64,000 nt of DNA from NCBI GenBank assembly GCA_029782225.1, contig JAKOVF010000001.1:47178-111177 (forward strand), given 5' to 3'. Shown piece by piece: positions 44,301 through 53,958 of the stretch. Both the position numbers and the translations under genes were made by a program. Position 1 is the first letter of the stretch, and each line of letters begins with the position of its first letter. Below the pieces are notes generated by a model. The model was not told where the DNA came from, did no database searches, and worked only from the letters and a program-made list of their open reading frames with translations. The stretch comes from Chloroflexota bacterium (GTDB lineage: Bacteria > Chloroflexota > Anaerolineae > Anaerolineales > Villigracilaceae).

Positions 44301-44453
44301 CGTCACGCCGGCAAATCTGGGACTTGCCGGGATCGTGTATTGCACCGGAGCAATGCCGGCCGTCAACGCGGAAGTCGACGTCAAGCCGAATTGAGAAACC
44401 AAAACAATGAGGATGATGAAAATATAAAACGAACGAACAAGGTTTTTAGCCAT
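38343..44453 (-). CDS. Giant secreted protein: CSLREA, beta-helix, SGSLP pentapeptide repeats, gingipain-like domain, Ig-like and LamG-like domains
   Basis: A 2036-residue protein with a signal peptide (MAKNLVRSFYIFIILIVLVS). Order: a beta-sandwich near 30-170; CSLREA-type motif CDATDCTLREAINAAN at about 180-195; right-handed beta-helix repeats about 230-560 (NVIQGNYIGTDPSG, GNTIAFNAGTGV); a beta-domain; 23 pentapeptides SGSLP at about 721-835; a caspase-fold domain resembling peptidase C25 with H near 1174 (AMLSGHFSTG) and C near 1214 (LALGCHGGYSV); two or more Ig-like domains about 1500-1830; and a C-terminal LamG-like domain (DNFNRANGGVGSNW). No LPxTG, PEP-CTERM or transmembrane tail is seen. 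ATG 44453 has GGAGGAGAGGC directly before it; the frame extends 42 codons further with no support. Single gene. Confidence 0.85.
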   Translation of the reverse strand: MAKNLVRSFYIFIILIVLVSQFGLTSTSALTAGIAPVQYTIPASPRFAGVTISNVRINDGSSTAFVTPGSTFSVSLDYSITDAECPGCIDEIEIGFSTGNPFTCIYTGIPGAAGASGSATIEVTTPSTPGVYFLAFDRAQHYSCGQALEVGWWNGAPDSNRFVGNVIAATQIVNSTADTDNGRCDATDCTLREAINAANADSDLDLVAFNIPAEGVQTISPASPLPAINDPVIIDGYTQARANPNTLAVGDNASIQIELNGDSCAPSPCAQALLISSGGGTIRGLAIHGNFNNGIEVNGSGSTIAGNFFGLKADGTAHGLAASGVYVNNTTNNMIGGTAPADRNIASSNRDGIFIAAGGGDSTNNVIQGNYIGTDPSGTAALGNRQRGVFIGTFGHIAKNNAVRGNLISGNGHFGILLVDGNVTGTSVQGNLIGVDASGSGVLPNGGSALPDDGLAGTNARAGVYVAGSENTIGGTEQGMGNTIAFNAGTGVNVASGTGNTILRNSIFSNDALDIDLGGDGVTFNHAGTVSGPNNYQNYPILSLATSDGNSTRVAGALTSEPNQNYSIDVFANQTCHPSYFGGGKSYLGSFLVTTDSTGVAIFDQTLNTGVSEPLGITATATGNNGTSEFSYCRPLSTSNLNWVQAQAVSSGSQTRQFITDRFQEKWFKFPVQPGSSVTIKLTSLPGSAVSLHRDPYPIYSSLIDPQNSAVLSAQAADTAFLPSGSLPSGSLPSGSLPSGSLPSGSLPSGSLPTGYLPSGSLPSGSLPSGSLPSGSLPSGSLPSGSLPSGSLPSGSLPSGSLPSGSLPSGSLPSGSLPSGSLPSGSLPSGSLPSGSLDAYAAAARNSLLGISMDPYATVQTIERNTYDLQENLYVRVVGPYDINTPFTLEVTVQGGICGSVQSVPDALPVISGPAPASGSSQSLILADSSRLHGTSTEIAAALTNLGTLAARADVNGIVVDLADAKYARVAFANSQADQNLGCAFAKNTVAAEIKKVIDAYRTANPTLQYIVLAGGADVIPFFQIPDVSGLANEKDYVVPVAPSTASEAGLKTNLVQGQDGYGSQVNVTQAGFTLALPNLAVGRLVDTASDISAAVNSYIAADGVIVPHTTLVTGYDFVGDAAVAVKNELNAGTNSTADTLIQAPGLPPTDPSAWTANQLRTKLLAGNFDIAMLSGHFSTGNLLAADYTTQLSAAEIAQSPVDLSNDLFLALGCHGGYSVPNGDLLTGVSPDPDWAKTFLRKGAAGYISATGYAYGDTELTEYGERLFVLMTQQLRTGTGPISIGQAVVKAKQQYLAETAQLTGIDQKTIVEMTLYGLPMMRVDMPGARITPPTENSIVSATNPVASGPGANFGLRTSPAVLNPVVTTHTVTLTNLSDNSTVTTTYLSGPDGVVANPLEPIYPKEIFNASVSGNQLRGVALRGGTYTDLNGIVPLTSSPTTETSTAHLSYNTDVFYPVQTWAPNYYDAVNGGATRLIVFPAQFKSSAPAAIDGTLRKFSQLNLQLYYLPSNWAEAGSPAATKAAAVSAAPMILGASAAVNGSNVNFSVNAVADGSAGVQAVWVLYTGEAGSSLHGTWLPLDLAQNADDSTLWEGTLSLPSGVNADDILFMVQAVGGAGLTTLATNLGAYYSVIPETTTPPAETTLTLQSPPASGTYLSESTFNLSLDTAAGPLANQLVTLDVGGQQASAFTDASGEATLTLKLVIRPGDYTAQASFRGSSQYLPSNDASTFTVHKDTTTLTVTPTSANVLAGQPTPFVAVVRDSSGRALGGRSIFFLLHNNTNAYAVSVIADYQGNARLGAVPLPLGVYTVDAYFNGTIPVPGNPVTLSDDYYENSSQLGSSLTIISGFPANSVLDNFNRANGGVGSNWAIANGTSFYKIASNKLDVQLGGALVWKPASFGTSQEAFVTISTVDRHSVSQGVMLKAQSTSQTGAGVILVVYDAQAGAVRVSTLRSDRPIWTNYGNTLVTFANGDQLGGRALANGTVQVYRNGILTATVTLNTADQTFFNSRGGRIGLWTLVAPAAFFDDFGGGTIP
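41947..42291 (-). repeat. 23 in-frame 15-bp repeats coding SGSLP pentapeptides
   Basis: Twenty-three consecutive 15-bp units inside the giant gene; all encode L-P-S-G-S except one (42187-42201) that reads L-P-T-G-Y. Third codon positions differ from unit to unit (for example GACCCGGAGGGCAGT, GATCCGGATGGGAGT and GAACCGGAAGGCAGC on the plus strand), while the amino acids hold. Confidence 0.95.
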
Positions 44454-45266
44454 GCCTCTCCTCCGGGTGATGAAAAGCGAATTGTCTGCGAATCCTGCTG
44501 GGTATTTACAATCTGGAAACTCCCAAACCTTGACGCCTTGATTTTCTGTGATCACGTGACTCGAGAAATAACGGGACAAACGTTCTCAAAATAGTCAGCC
44601 GATTTCCCCTCACCAGCTTCTTCAGAAGCCATCCGTATCCATAACACCCGCCTGCCGCATAGAAGCCCGTTGGAGAGGATAGATAAAATCCCATCTGCTA
44701 ACAGTAATTCAATCGTGTCACATGAACAGATATACTTGATAAAATTTATCGGCATTCTAACTCAATTCATGACCGAATTGCCCGTTTCTTAACGGTTTTA
44801 ACACAAATGTGGGATAGGCTCGGCCCAGGCTTTCACCTCTGCCCTGCGACCGGCAAAACCGTCGCATCCTCCGACGGACATAGAATTGCAGCCGATATCA
44901 GAGAAGGAGCCGTCATTCGCGAATCGAGGTTCGGGATGCATGAATTGAGCTTGCTGGGTGTTTCTTGAAGTTTGAACTTTCTGTTGGATGGACTCTGATG
45001 ACTGGCCCGGCAATCTCCGCCGAGTTTTTCGTAGGCTACTCGGGGAACTTCGATGTGAATATCATTCTCAATAACGGACGGTTATTGAATAGAGAACTGG
45101 TTATACGTAATCCGCGGAATTTGTTCATTTGACAGTTGTCATCTGATTTACTGATGACCGACGATACGATGCGCCAGGGCAGAGGTGCGATACCTTCATC
45201 CCCCTTCATCCTAAGCGAACGTATTCCATGGATTCCTCCTTTGATTTTGGATGAGGAAGAATGTAA
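44454..45266. other. Gene-poor region upstream of the giant gene
   Basis: About 810 bp without a gene I can support. Small minus-strand frames at 44552-44755 and 44798-45013 show no family features or ribosome sites. A small hairpin CAATAAC-ggacg-GTTATTG lies at 45069-45087. The part next to 44453 must hold the promoter of the giant gene. The rest may include decayed coding sequence. Confidence 0.5.
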
Positions 45267-45644
45267 TCAGCGCGGCACAAGTTTGATGGTCGCAGACCGC
45301 GCTTCGGCGCCGTTGATGTGGCTGATGATGCTTTCCGCATAACGACGATATTTCGTGCGATACGCAGCATCGATCAGCTCGTTGATAGCAAGGTCCGGCT
45401 CTTCCACAAAGGTGACATCTTTTACGACACCACCAGCACGGATCTGTCCATCATGGCGCGACTCCACACCACGAAACCATGCAGATGTGCGTCCATTCAC
45501 AGAGCAGACATACAGTTCATCACCAGCGCGCACAACCCAAATGGTCACCGGCTTTCGCAAGGTACCATCTTTGCGCAGAGAGGCGATCCGCAATTCTTCG
45601 GCATTTCCAATCTTTTTCAATTCATCATTTGTCCATGTAGTCAT
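45267..45644 (-). CDS. DUF2255 family protein
   Basis: A 125-residue protein matching DUF2255: MTTWTNDELKKIGNAEELRI, a split-barrel core (PVTIWVVRAGDELYVCSVNG-RTSAWFRGV) and VEEPDLAINELIDAAYRTKY. The fold is similar to deazaflavin/FMN-binding nitroreductases, but no cofactor motif can be assigned. It begins 20 bp after the aldo/keto reductase and is the last gene of the row that starts with the MerR regulator. Confidence 0.82.
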   Translation of the reverse strand: MTTWTNDELKKIGNAEELRIASLRKDGTLRKPVTIWVVRAGDELYVCSVNGRTSAWFRGVESRHDGQIRAGGVVKDVTFVEEPDLAINELIDAAYRTKYRRYAESIISHINGAEARSATIKLVPR

Positions 45645-45664
45645 GATTTTTCATATTTCTCAAA

Positions 45665-46937
<1,273 letters not shown>

Positions 46938-47333
46938 TTATTCCGTATATTCTTCATCGCTGACCTGTTCCATCCAATCGGCGGCCTGACCTTCAGCCTG
47001 TTCCACAATGGAGATATGTGTCATTGCCGTCGTTGGCGCAGCGCCATGCCAATGCTTTTCTCCAGGCTGGAACCAAACCACGTCTCCCGGTTGAATCTTC
47101 TCGATCGGTTTCCCCCAACTCTGTACCCGGCCGGAACCCGCAGTGACAATCAATGTCTGACCCAGCGGATGACTATGCCAGGCAGTTCTCGCGCCCGGCT
47201 CGAATGTGACGTTCGAGATGGACACGCGCGCCGGAGCGGGCGCCTGATGCAACGGGTCAATGCGGACAGTACCGGTAAACCACTTGGCAGGTCCTTTGCC
47301 CGAAGGTTGTGAGCCATTTCGTTTGATATCCAT
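46938..47333 (-). CDS. Cupin protein of the carboxymuconolactone-linked type
   Basis: A 131-residue cupin. Motif 1: [20 protein letters not shown] with metal ligands H-S-H and Q/H; motif 2: [20 protein letters not shown]. Commonly paired with CMD-family genes and aldo/keto reductases, as here. ATG 47333 has AGGAG 8 bases upstream. The frame to 47360 adds nine residues with no site. Probably binds Mn or Fe; substrate unknown. Confidence 0.85.
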   Translation of the reverse strand: MDIKRNGSQPSGKGPAKWFTGTVRIDPLHQAPAPARVSISNVTFEPGARTAWHSHPLGQTLIVTAGSGRVQSWGKPIEKIQPGDVVWFQPGEKHWHGAAPTTAMTHISIVEQAEGQAADWMEQVSDEEYTE

Positions 47334-47371
47334 TTTTGGAACTCCTATTGCATTCACCAAACAGGGCCGAG

Positions 47372-47611
47372 CTATTTCTTGAAGACCTCGCGCGCGACTC
47401 TAACGGCTGACATCGCTCGCGGCCACCCGGCGTAGAAAGCCAGGTGAATGATCACCTCGGCGAGTTCAGTTTCGGATAGACCATTATCCTTTGCCCGATT
47501 CAGATGGCCAGTGAGCTGCTCGGTGTTTCCGTTCGCGATGAGTGCGGCAACGGTAACCAGGCTGCGGTCTCGCTTCGATAGCTCTGCACGTTCCCAAACA
47601 TCGCCAAACAA
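47372..47611 (-). CDS. Carboxymuconolactone decarboxylase family protein, start unclear
   Basis: At least 79 residues from TTG 47611: [20 protein letters not shown] and [41 protein letters not shown] are typical CMD sequence, with H in the HLAFYAGWP motif; the cysteine of AhpD-type redox sites is absent. The same frame is open and family-like upstream (KISESKELSAAQKIVGDFAPKL, in parts) to a TAG at 47705-47707, but without ATG, GTG or TTG. The likely true start is an ATA at 47701 or 47695, or a mutated ATG. Between an aldo/keto reductase and the cupin gene in the MerR operon. Confidence 0.72.
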   Translation of the reverse strand: MFGDVWERAELSKRDRSLVTVAALIANGNTEQLTGHLNRAKDNGLSETELAEVIIHLAFYAGWPRAMSAVRVAREVFKK

Positions 47612-47741
47612 TACATCATCGGTCAGTTCCGCCAGCTTAGGTGCGAAGTCGCCGACAATTTTTTGCGCGGCTGATAATTCTTTTGATTCCGATATTTTTA
47701 TCCCCTAATCGACTCGTTCGCTCCTGATCAAAATCAGGTAA

Positions 47742-48707
<966 letters not shown>

Positions 48708-48761
48708 TTATTCCTGGCTTTCTTTATTCAGATTTTTGGAAAATTAGAGCTTCAAAAGAAC

Positions 48762-49163
48762 TTAACCTTCCCCCATTAATTCCTCGATTTGAAGCATCTC
48801 TTTCTCTTTTTTCAAAAGAGCCTTTTCATAGACTTCGATCTTATAGTTCAGACGATCCAGCGTCTTTTGCATTTCTTCCATTCTGGCGGCAACGAGGTTG
48901 CGCTGTTCGATCAGGATCTCTTTTCTGGCTTCAATGGTTTTGTCACCTTGCTGGACCAACCCCATGTACTCGATCAACACTTCCACGGGAAGCCCGGCAC
49001 CTCGCATGCACTTGATGAAGTCCACCCGCCGAAGATCCAGTTCATCGTAGTCCCGGATACCGCCCTGATTTCGATGTACCGGGGGAATGAGCCCAACACG
49101 CTCGTAATACCGAAGCGTATCGACTGACATACCGAATTGTTCACTGACTTCTGCGATTTTCAT
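48762..49163 (-). CDS. MerR-family transcriptional regulator
   Basis: A 133-residue regulator. HTH: MKIAEVSEQFGMSVDTLRYYERVGLIP (MKIAEVSEQFGMSVDTLRYY), with the wing YDELDLRRVDFIKCMR, then a long coiled coil for dimerisation (about 75-125). The only cysteine is in FIKCMRGAGLP; no metal-binding cysteine pair is present, so it belongs with the AdhR/NmlR-like aldehyde or redox responders. A MerR-type promoter with a 19-bp spacer lies directly upstream (49181-49211), so it should control its own operon of reductases. Confidence 0.92.
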   Translation of the reverse strand: MKIAEVSEQFGMSVDTLRYYERVGLIPPVHRNQGGIRDYDELDLRRVDFIKCMRGAGLPVEVLIEYMGLVQQGDKTIEARKEILIEQRNLVAARMEEMQKTLDRLNYKIEVYEKALLKKEKEMLQIEELMGEG

Positions 49164-49180
49164 ACTTCACCTCAAACAAG

Positions 49181-49211
49181 AGTCTAACACCTGGAGTCGA
49201 CTCCAAGTCAA
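49181..49211 (-). promoter_or_regulatory. MerR-type promoter with 19-bp spacer and operator
   Basis: Minus strand: TTGACT (49211-49206), 19-bp spacer, TAGACT (49186-49181). The spacer is filled by the perfect 14-bp palindrome TGGAGTCGACTCCA (49192-49205). This is the classic over-long spacer that MerR proteins twist to activate. Confidence 0.85.
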
Positions 49212-49459
49212 GGGTGTTCTTATGAGAATGAAGCAGAGATTCTTGTGGAAAGTATGAAGATTGTTCTGACAAGTGGAGTTAGCGTCCGAGACGCGACGGC
49301 AGATCTCCCCATTCTGGCGCCACTCAATGATTAGCTCAACATCAACCTGGGGCGGTATTGTGCCTCATACAAAAACAGAGCCGCGCGGACTGGGCATGAG
49401 CACCCGGGGCCAATGCTTTCCCACAAGACCATCCTGCCGCAAAGGAGGAATGACGTGGT

Positions 49460-51238
49460 TCACAAATACGTTGCCTCTGCGAATTTACGATTGAAATTTG
49501 GCACAGCAGCCAGCTCAATATATCCATCTTTTTCAGCGATCTGCTGGGCTTTTGCCCGCTGGCTGAGTGAAATCAGTGCAAGCCGTGCCCCGGTTCCTGC
49601 AGCATTGCCAACTTGTTTGAATCGTTCAAGCGGGAGAGATGGCAGCATGCCAATTGTGATGGCGCTTTGTACATCAATGAAAGTGCCAAACGCACCGGCG
49701 ATGATGACCTCGTCAATATCCTGTTCTGTGAGTCCTTCGGCGATGACAAGAGCCTGGATCCCCAGGCGGATGGCGGCCTTTGCCAGTTGCAGTTCGCGCA
49801 CATCCTTTTGCGAGATGGTGATCGGATCCTGCCCTTCACGTTCTACAAGCACAAATTCCGTCGCACCATTATTGCTGCGGACAAGGGAGTGCGTACCCAT
49901 TCGTCCGTTTCGATCCAGCACATGATGCAAGCGAAGCTGTGCGACGACATCCAGGAGTCCTGAGCCGCAGATGCCAACCGGAGCTTCCCCGCCAATGGTT
50001 TGGATCTCCAGCCGATCCGGCGAAAATCGGACGTGCTCAATGGCCCCGGGCGCGGCGCGCATCCCGAACTTGATGTGAGCTCCCTCGAAGGCTGGCCCGG
50101 AGGCGCAAGAGACACTGGTCATATGCCCGCCATGATTAAGGCATATCTCCGTGTTTGTACCGATATCGATAGCGAGGGTCGTCTTCTCTGCTTCGGCTAT
50201 TCGAGTTGCAAGCAACATCGCGACATGGTCCGCTCCAACGTAGCCGGCGATATTTGGTAACAAATGAATATACGCACCGGCAGCGATCTTCAGGCCAATC
50301 TCGCGCGCTTTCAAATCGACCGACGAACGCACAGTGGGAATGTACGGCGCCATCCCAAGTGGCTTGACCGGCAGGCGCAGAAAAAGATGGTGAATGGCTG
50401 TGTTACCCACCACTACTGCCTCCACAATGTTTGTCGGCTCAGAATGAATTTCAGCACACAGGTCGGCAGCAAGTTGACTGAGAGCTTCTGTGAGCAGGGC
50501 CTGTAATTTGGCAGCATTTTCTACAGACTTGCTGGAGGCAACAATGCGCGAGATAACATCTTCACCATACGAGATCTGAGGGTTCATCAGCCCTTTGGAT
50601 GCAAGCGTCTTGCCGGTTTCCATGTCCAGCAGGTAGCCGGCAATTTTAGTTGTGCCAATATCCACGGCAAGACCGAGCCACTGCGTGCCGGGCGCGCCAA
50701 TGGCAACGATCTCCGTTCCTCGCAGGGCAACATTGACATTCCAGTTTAAGTCACGCAGTTTTCGAGAAAGCTCCTGTTGGACCTGAAAGTCAATGGTGCC
50801 AGCAGGAAGGCCAATGGAAGCCCAAAGGTTGACGTCATCTGAGATAGGGGTATCAAGCGTCGGGGCAGAAAGATGCGCCTCTACTCCTCGGACAGGAGGC
50901 TCGGGGGGAACATCCACCTCCAATCCCTCGACCTGAGTCCGCTGCAGTGCAGTCAACGATTCGGGCGGGACGTGCAGTTTGACATCGCTTAACGCATAAG
51001 TCTGACAGGCAAGGCGATATCCCTGCTCGAGTTCACTCTTGCTGAGAGAGGCCTCTTCTTCGAGGGTCGGCTTTGTCACCCGCCCCGAGATCACCTGCAC
51101 CTTGCAGTGTTGGCAGTTGCCAATCCCTCCACAAAGACTGACAAGGTCCACGCTCAATTGACGCGCGCAGTCCAAAAGGGACTGGTCGCTGGTGCAGGCG
51201 CCGCGCCGGCCAACGGGTTCAAAGTCAACGTTGAACAA
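49460..51238 (-). CDS. ASKHA/DUF4445 corrinoid activation protein (RACo-like) with N-terminal ferredoxin domain
   Basis: A 592-residue protein. N-terminal [2Fe-2S] ferredoxin domain with C36-x5-C42-x2-C45 and C78 (LCGGIGNCQHC, LACQT). From about 195 the ASKHA ATPase part (DUF4445): GLAVDIGTTKIAGYLLD, VVVGNTAIHHLFL, TTLAIDIGTNTEICLN, CGSGLLDV and IIAGAFGTFIDVQSA. This is the family of RACo, RamA and OdmD-type activators: ATP hydrolysis drives reduction of inactive Co(II) corrinoid to Co(I). The partner corrinoid proteins are encoded at 53959 and 57123. It lies 49 bp after the MFS gene on the same strand. Confidence 0.92.
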   Translation of the reverse strand: MFNVDFEPVGRRGACTSDQSLLDCARQLSVDLVSLCGGIGNCQHCKVQVISGRVTKPTLEEEASLSKSELEQGYRLACQTYALSDVKLHVPPESLTALQRTQVEGLEVDVPPEPPVRGVEAHLSAPTLDTPISDDVNLWASIGLPAGTIDFQVQQELSRKLRDLNWNVNVALRGTEIVAIGAPGTQWLGLAVDIGTTKIAGYLLDMETGKTLASKGLMNPQISYGEDVISRIVASSKSVENAAKLQALLTEALSQLAADLCAEIHSEPTNIVEAVVVGNTAIHHLFLRLPVKPLGMAPYIPTVRSSVDLKAREIGLKIAAGAYIHLLPNIAGYVGADHVAMLLATRIAEAEKTTLAIDIGTNTEICLNHGGHMTSVSCASGPAFEGAHIKFGMRAAPGAIEHVRFSPDRLEIQTIGGEAPVGICGSGLLDVVAQLRLHHVLDRNGRMGTHSLVRSNNGATEFVLVEREGQDPITISQKDVRELQLAKAAIRLGIQALVIAEGLTEQDIDEVIIAGAFGTFIDVQSAITIGMLPSLPLERFKQVGNAAGTGARLALISLSQRAKAQQIAEKDGYIELAAVPNFNRKFAEATYL

Positions 51239-51287
51239 TAGGATGCTCCTCTCTGGCGATAGGAATCCAAGTATATCCTGACATAGC

Positions 51288-52493
51288 TTATCTAATTTTC
51301 ACCATCCAACCGCTGACGAATCCAATGAGGCAGAAAGGAATCAACATATAGCCCGCTGTAGCCCAGCCTACTTTTCCAATCATCTCGCTGAAGAAAATTG
51401 GACCCAGTAATTGCCCGAGGTTTTGGCCGATCAGCACCACCGCGAGGCCCAGGCCTGCCAATTCCGGTTTCCGCATGATTTCCGGAGCGGCGGCAAAGGT
51501 CGTCGTCGGGATCGCCCCCAAAAGTAATCCCTGAAGCACCATCAGGATAGTGATCTGCCAGCCGGTCACATGAAAGGGAAAGATGAGCAGTGCAGCCACG
51601 GCCAGAAACGGAAGCGAGAAAAACAGGCGGCGAGAACCCACCCGGTCGGATATCCACCCGGCGGCCGGCGCAGAAAACAGAACCACAAGTGTTGCCAGGC
51701 TGGATAGAAAGGCGGCCTGTCCCAGAGGATAACCGCGCACTTCGCTGAGGAAGGTCGGGTAATAGGTGCCCAGGGCAACCATGGCAAAGTTCATGCACGC
51801 GAATTCGAGGGCCAGCAGCCAGATGCTGCGATTTGCCAGCACCAGCCGGAGGTCAGGCATGGGCTGAGTTTTCAAATTGACCTGATCATGGGCCGGCGGA
51901 CGAGTAATCAACAGGCCGCAAATAACCATCAGGAAAATCGCAAAACCCGTACCGACCCACCAGACGGACTGCCAGCCGAACGAAGATGCCATGATGGGAG
52001 AAAGGTTGTAAATGACCACCGAGCCTACCGGCACCCAGGTTGCCCAGATGCCCATTGGGGTTCCCTGACGCTCGGGTGGAAACCACATGGCAATTGTGGC
52101 GGGTGCAGTCACCCCCATCAACCCTATACCAAGGCCTTCCACCACCCGGCTCCCCAATAATGCGGCAAAATTACTTGAGAAGGCGCCGATGCTTGCGCCC
52201 GCGGCCATGAAAGCCAGGGCGATCAACAAGGTTACTTTGGGTCCCAGTCGCTGCAAGATAATCCCTGTTGGAAGGGCCAACACCAGTCCGATCATGGCGA
52301 TGATGGACATGAGCAGCCCGGCCTGTGTCAGATCGATCTGAAATACCTGCATGAGGACTGGCATGATTGGTGGAATCTTGAACTGGTTGAACGGTGCGAC
52401 CACGCTGGCGAAGTAGACGACGGCGAGAATCACCCAGGCATAGGGGACGATTGTGGGTTTTTCTTGGGCAGGGACAGGTTGGGAGTTGGTCAT
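51288..52493 (-). CDS. MFS transporter
   Basis: A 401-residue protein with 12 predicted helices in two halves joined by a cytoplasmic loop (residues 190-215, ITRPPAHDQVNLKTQ). Motif A-like GIILQRLGPKVTLL after helix 2 and GWISDRVGSRRLFF after helix 8 are typical. RVVEGLGIGLMGVTAPATIA is helix 4. It resembles organic-acid/cyanate-type carriers. Between the methyltransferase and activator genes it probably imports the methylated substrate or exports the demethylated product. Confidence 0.88.
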   Translation of the reverse strand: MTNSQPVPAQEKPTIVPYAWVILAVVYFASVVAPFNQFKIPPIMPVLMQVFQIDLTQAGLLMSIIAMIGLVLALPTGIILQRLGPKVTLLIALAFMAAGASIGAFSSNFAALLGSRVVEGLGIGLMGVTAPATIAMWFPPERQGTPMGIWATWVPVGSVVIYNLSPIMASSFGWQSVWWVGTGFAIFLMVICGLLITRPPAHDQVNLKTQPMPDLRLVLANRSIWLLALEFACMNFAMVALGTYYPTFLSEVRGYPLGQAAFLSSLATLVVLFSAPAAGWISDRVGSRRLFFSLPFLAVAALLIFPFHVTGWQITILMVLQGLLLGAIPTTTFAAAPEIMRKPELAGLGLAVVLIGQNLGQLLGPIFFSEMIGKVGWATAGYMLIPFCLIGFVSGWMVKIR

Positions 52494-52528
52494 GTCAATT
52501 CCAGATCAGGGTGTGAGACAGTCATTAA

Positions 52529-52564
52529 GATTATGGGTTCAAGCCTGGACTTGAACCCATAATC
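52529..52564. repeat. Perfect inverted repeat between methyltransferase and MFS genes
   Basis: GATTATGGGTTCAAG (52529-52543) and CTTGAACCCATAATC (52550-52564): 15-bp arms, 6-base loop. No T-run on the minus strand, so it could protect the mRNA or partly separate expression of the transporter from the enzymes. Confidence 0.75.
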
Positions 52565-52618
52565 TGGCAAACGGGTCGTATAACCTAGAGATTTTTCGTC
52601 GAATGCTTCCAGAGAAGG

Positions 52619-53947
52619 TTACTTCTTGACCGAATCCATGAAAGCGCGAAGCTTTTCGTCGGTGGTATTTTCAAAGTAGCATCCATGAGCCATGATATAG
52701 GCCGGTACATCGGAGAACAGATCCACCAGATTATCACAGTAGGCACGAACTTCATCAGTCGTGCCGGCCGCCATCAGGGAGGCGGGAACATTTCCGGCGA
52801 TGATGAATTTGTCGCTCAGGACTTCCTTTACCCGGCGCATGTCGGTTTTGTCGAAGTGGCACACCAGTGATTTTGCGGGCATTTCAGCCAGGTTTTCCAG
52901 ACGATTGTTGTAGGAACCCTCGATGAACAGGTAACTGGTGATGCCTTCCTCATAGAGTGCCATCATGCACTGCTTCCAGGTGGGCCAGTAGAACTTTTCG
53001 AACTGGGCCTGCGACATAAAGCCATCGGCGCCCTTGTGCAGAACGTACAGCACGGAGGGGGCGCCGTTCCGATCGCTGGCATTGACAATCGCGTTGATCA
53101 GGACGGGCACGTAAGCCTCGCACGCTGCCAGCAAATCATTCGGGCGGCGGTACATATCCGTCAGGATGCCCTTGGTCCCGCGCACAGTATCGCCCAGATA
53201 ATCAAAGGGTGTTTTGGCAATATTGAAGCCCATGCCAGGGAAGCCAGCGCCGGCGATCATGGCACCTGTCTGGCCAACCACTGCCAGCATCTTCATCAAT
53301 TCATCGCCAGCTTCCATCAAGGTTTTGAGCATAGCCTGGAAAGGTGGCAGCCCAAAAGGAACCATCAAGTCGATGATATCCACATTTTCTGAGACGCGCG
53401 GGAATTCGGTCAGCATGGCCAGCGGAGCAAGCGTGGGCATCACGCGCGGCAGATATTTTTTCATCCAGAAATTGGTCGGGTCGGCGGCGAATTCCTTATA
53501 TTCATCGCCCGTCATATATTCGCCTTCCACCGCCTGGATCGTCAGGTGATCAGGCAGCCTCTGCCCTCCCCAAATATAGGACTTGTAGCCCAGTATATCC
53601 ATCACCTTGCCGGGATATGGAAGCGGTGCAACCGAGACATCCGGTTGGAATTCGTTGTGGAATTCCAGGAGCGGCTCACGCAGCTTCTCATGGTTGTAAA
53701 CCATGTCTTTGCCTTGAATCCCCTTGCGGCGCACCACATATTCATTCACCCCCAGGAATAGATCGGCGATCGGGCGATCGTGCGGTTCCATATCGTAGAT
53801 TTTGCGCAGGCGTTCGATCCGTTCCTTGTAGTTTGCTTCGGCTTGCGGGCTGGCAAATGGCACCGGGGCATTCTGCCACGCATCCAGGCGGGCTTTGCGC
53901 CGTTCAAGCGGGGAAAGTTGATTCCAATTATCAGGTCGAGTAAACAT
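52619..53947 (-). CDS. UroD-family corrinoid methyltransferase (MtvB/MtaA-like)
   Basis: A 442-residue protein of the uroporphyrinogen decarboxylase fold as found in corrinoid methyltransferases, much longer than HemE (about 350). The core is KMLAVVGQTGAMIAGAGFPG (in parts), FMSQAQFEKFYWPTWKQCMM, LFIEGSYNNRLENLAEMPAK, CHFDKTDMRRVKEVLSDKFI and IIAGNVPASLMAAGT, ending AYIMAHGCYFENTTDEKL. The H in CHFD and C in HGCYF lie where MtaA/MtbA have Zn ligands. It should move a methyl group from substrate to the corrinoid protein encoded 11 bp upstream. ATG 53947 has AGGAG 8 bases upstream. Confidence 0.88.
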   Translation of the reverse strand: MFTRPDNWNQLSPLERRKARLDAWQNAPVPFASPQAEANYKERIERLRKIYDMEPHDRPIADLFLGVNEYVVRRKGIQGKDMVYNHEKLREPLLEFHNEFQPDVSVAPLPYPGKVMDILGYKSYIWGGQRLPDHLTIQAVEGEYMTGDEYKEFAADPTNFWMKKYLPRVMPTLAPLAMLTEFPRVSENVDIIDLMVPFGLPPFQAMLKTLMEAGDELMKMLAVVGQTGAMIAGAGFPGMGFNIAKTPFDYLGDTVRGTKGILTDMYRRPNDLLAACEAYVPVLINAIVNASDRNGAPSVLYVLHKGADGFMSQAQFEKFYWPTWKQCMMALYEEGITSYLFIEGSYNNRLENLAEMPAKSLVCHFDKTDMRRVKEVLSDKFIIAGNVPASLMAAGTTDEVRAYCDNLVDLFSDVPAYIMAHGCYFENTTDEKLRAFMDSVKK

Positions 53948-53958
53948 GCTTCACACTC

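Noticed and set aside
44798..45013. 71-codon minus-strand gene
   Set aside because: No ribosome site, no recognisable family and no operon partner; not strong enough to call.
52619..53947. HemE (uroporphyrinogen decarboxylase) of heme synthesis
   Set aside because: The length of 442, the metal-ligand region near the C-terminus and the adjacent corrinoid and MeTr genes point to a methyltransferase.
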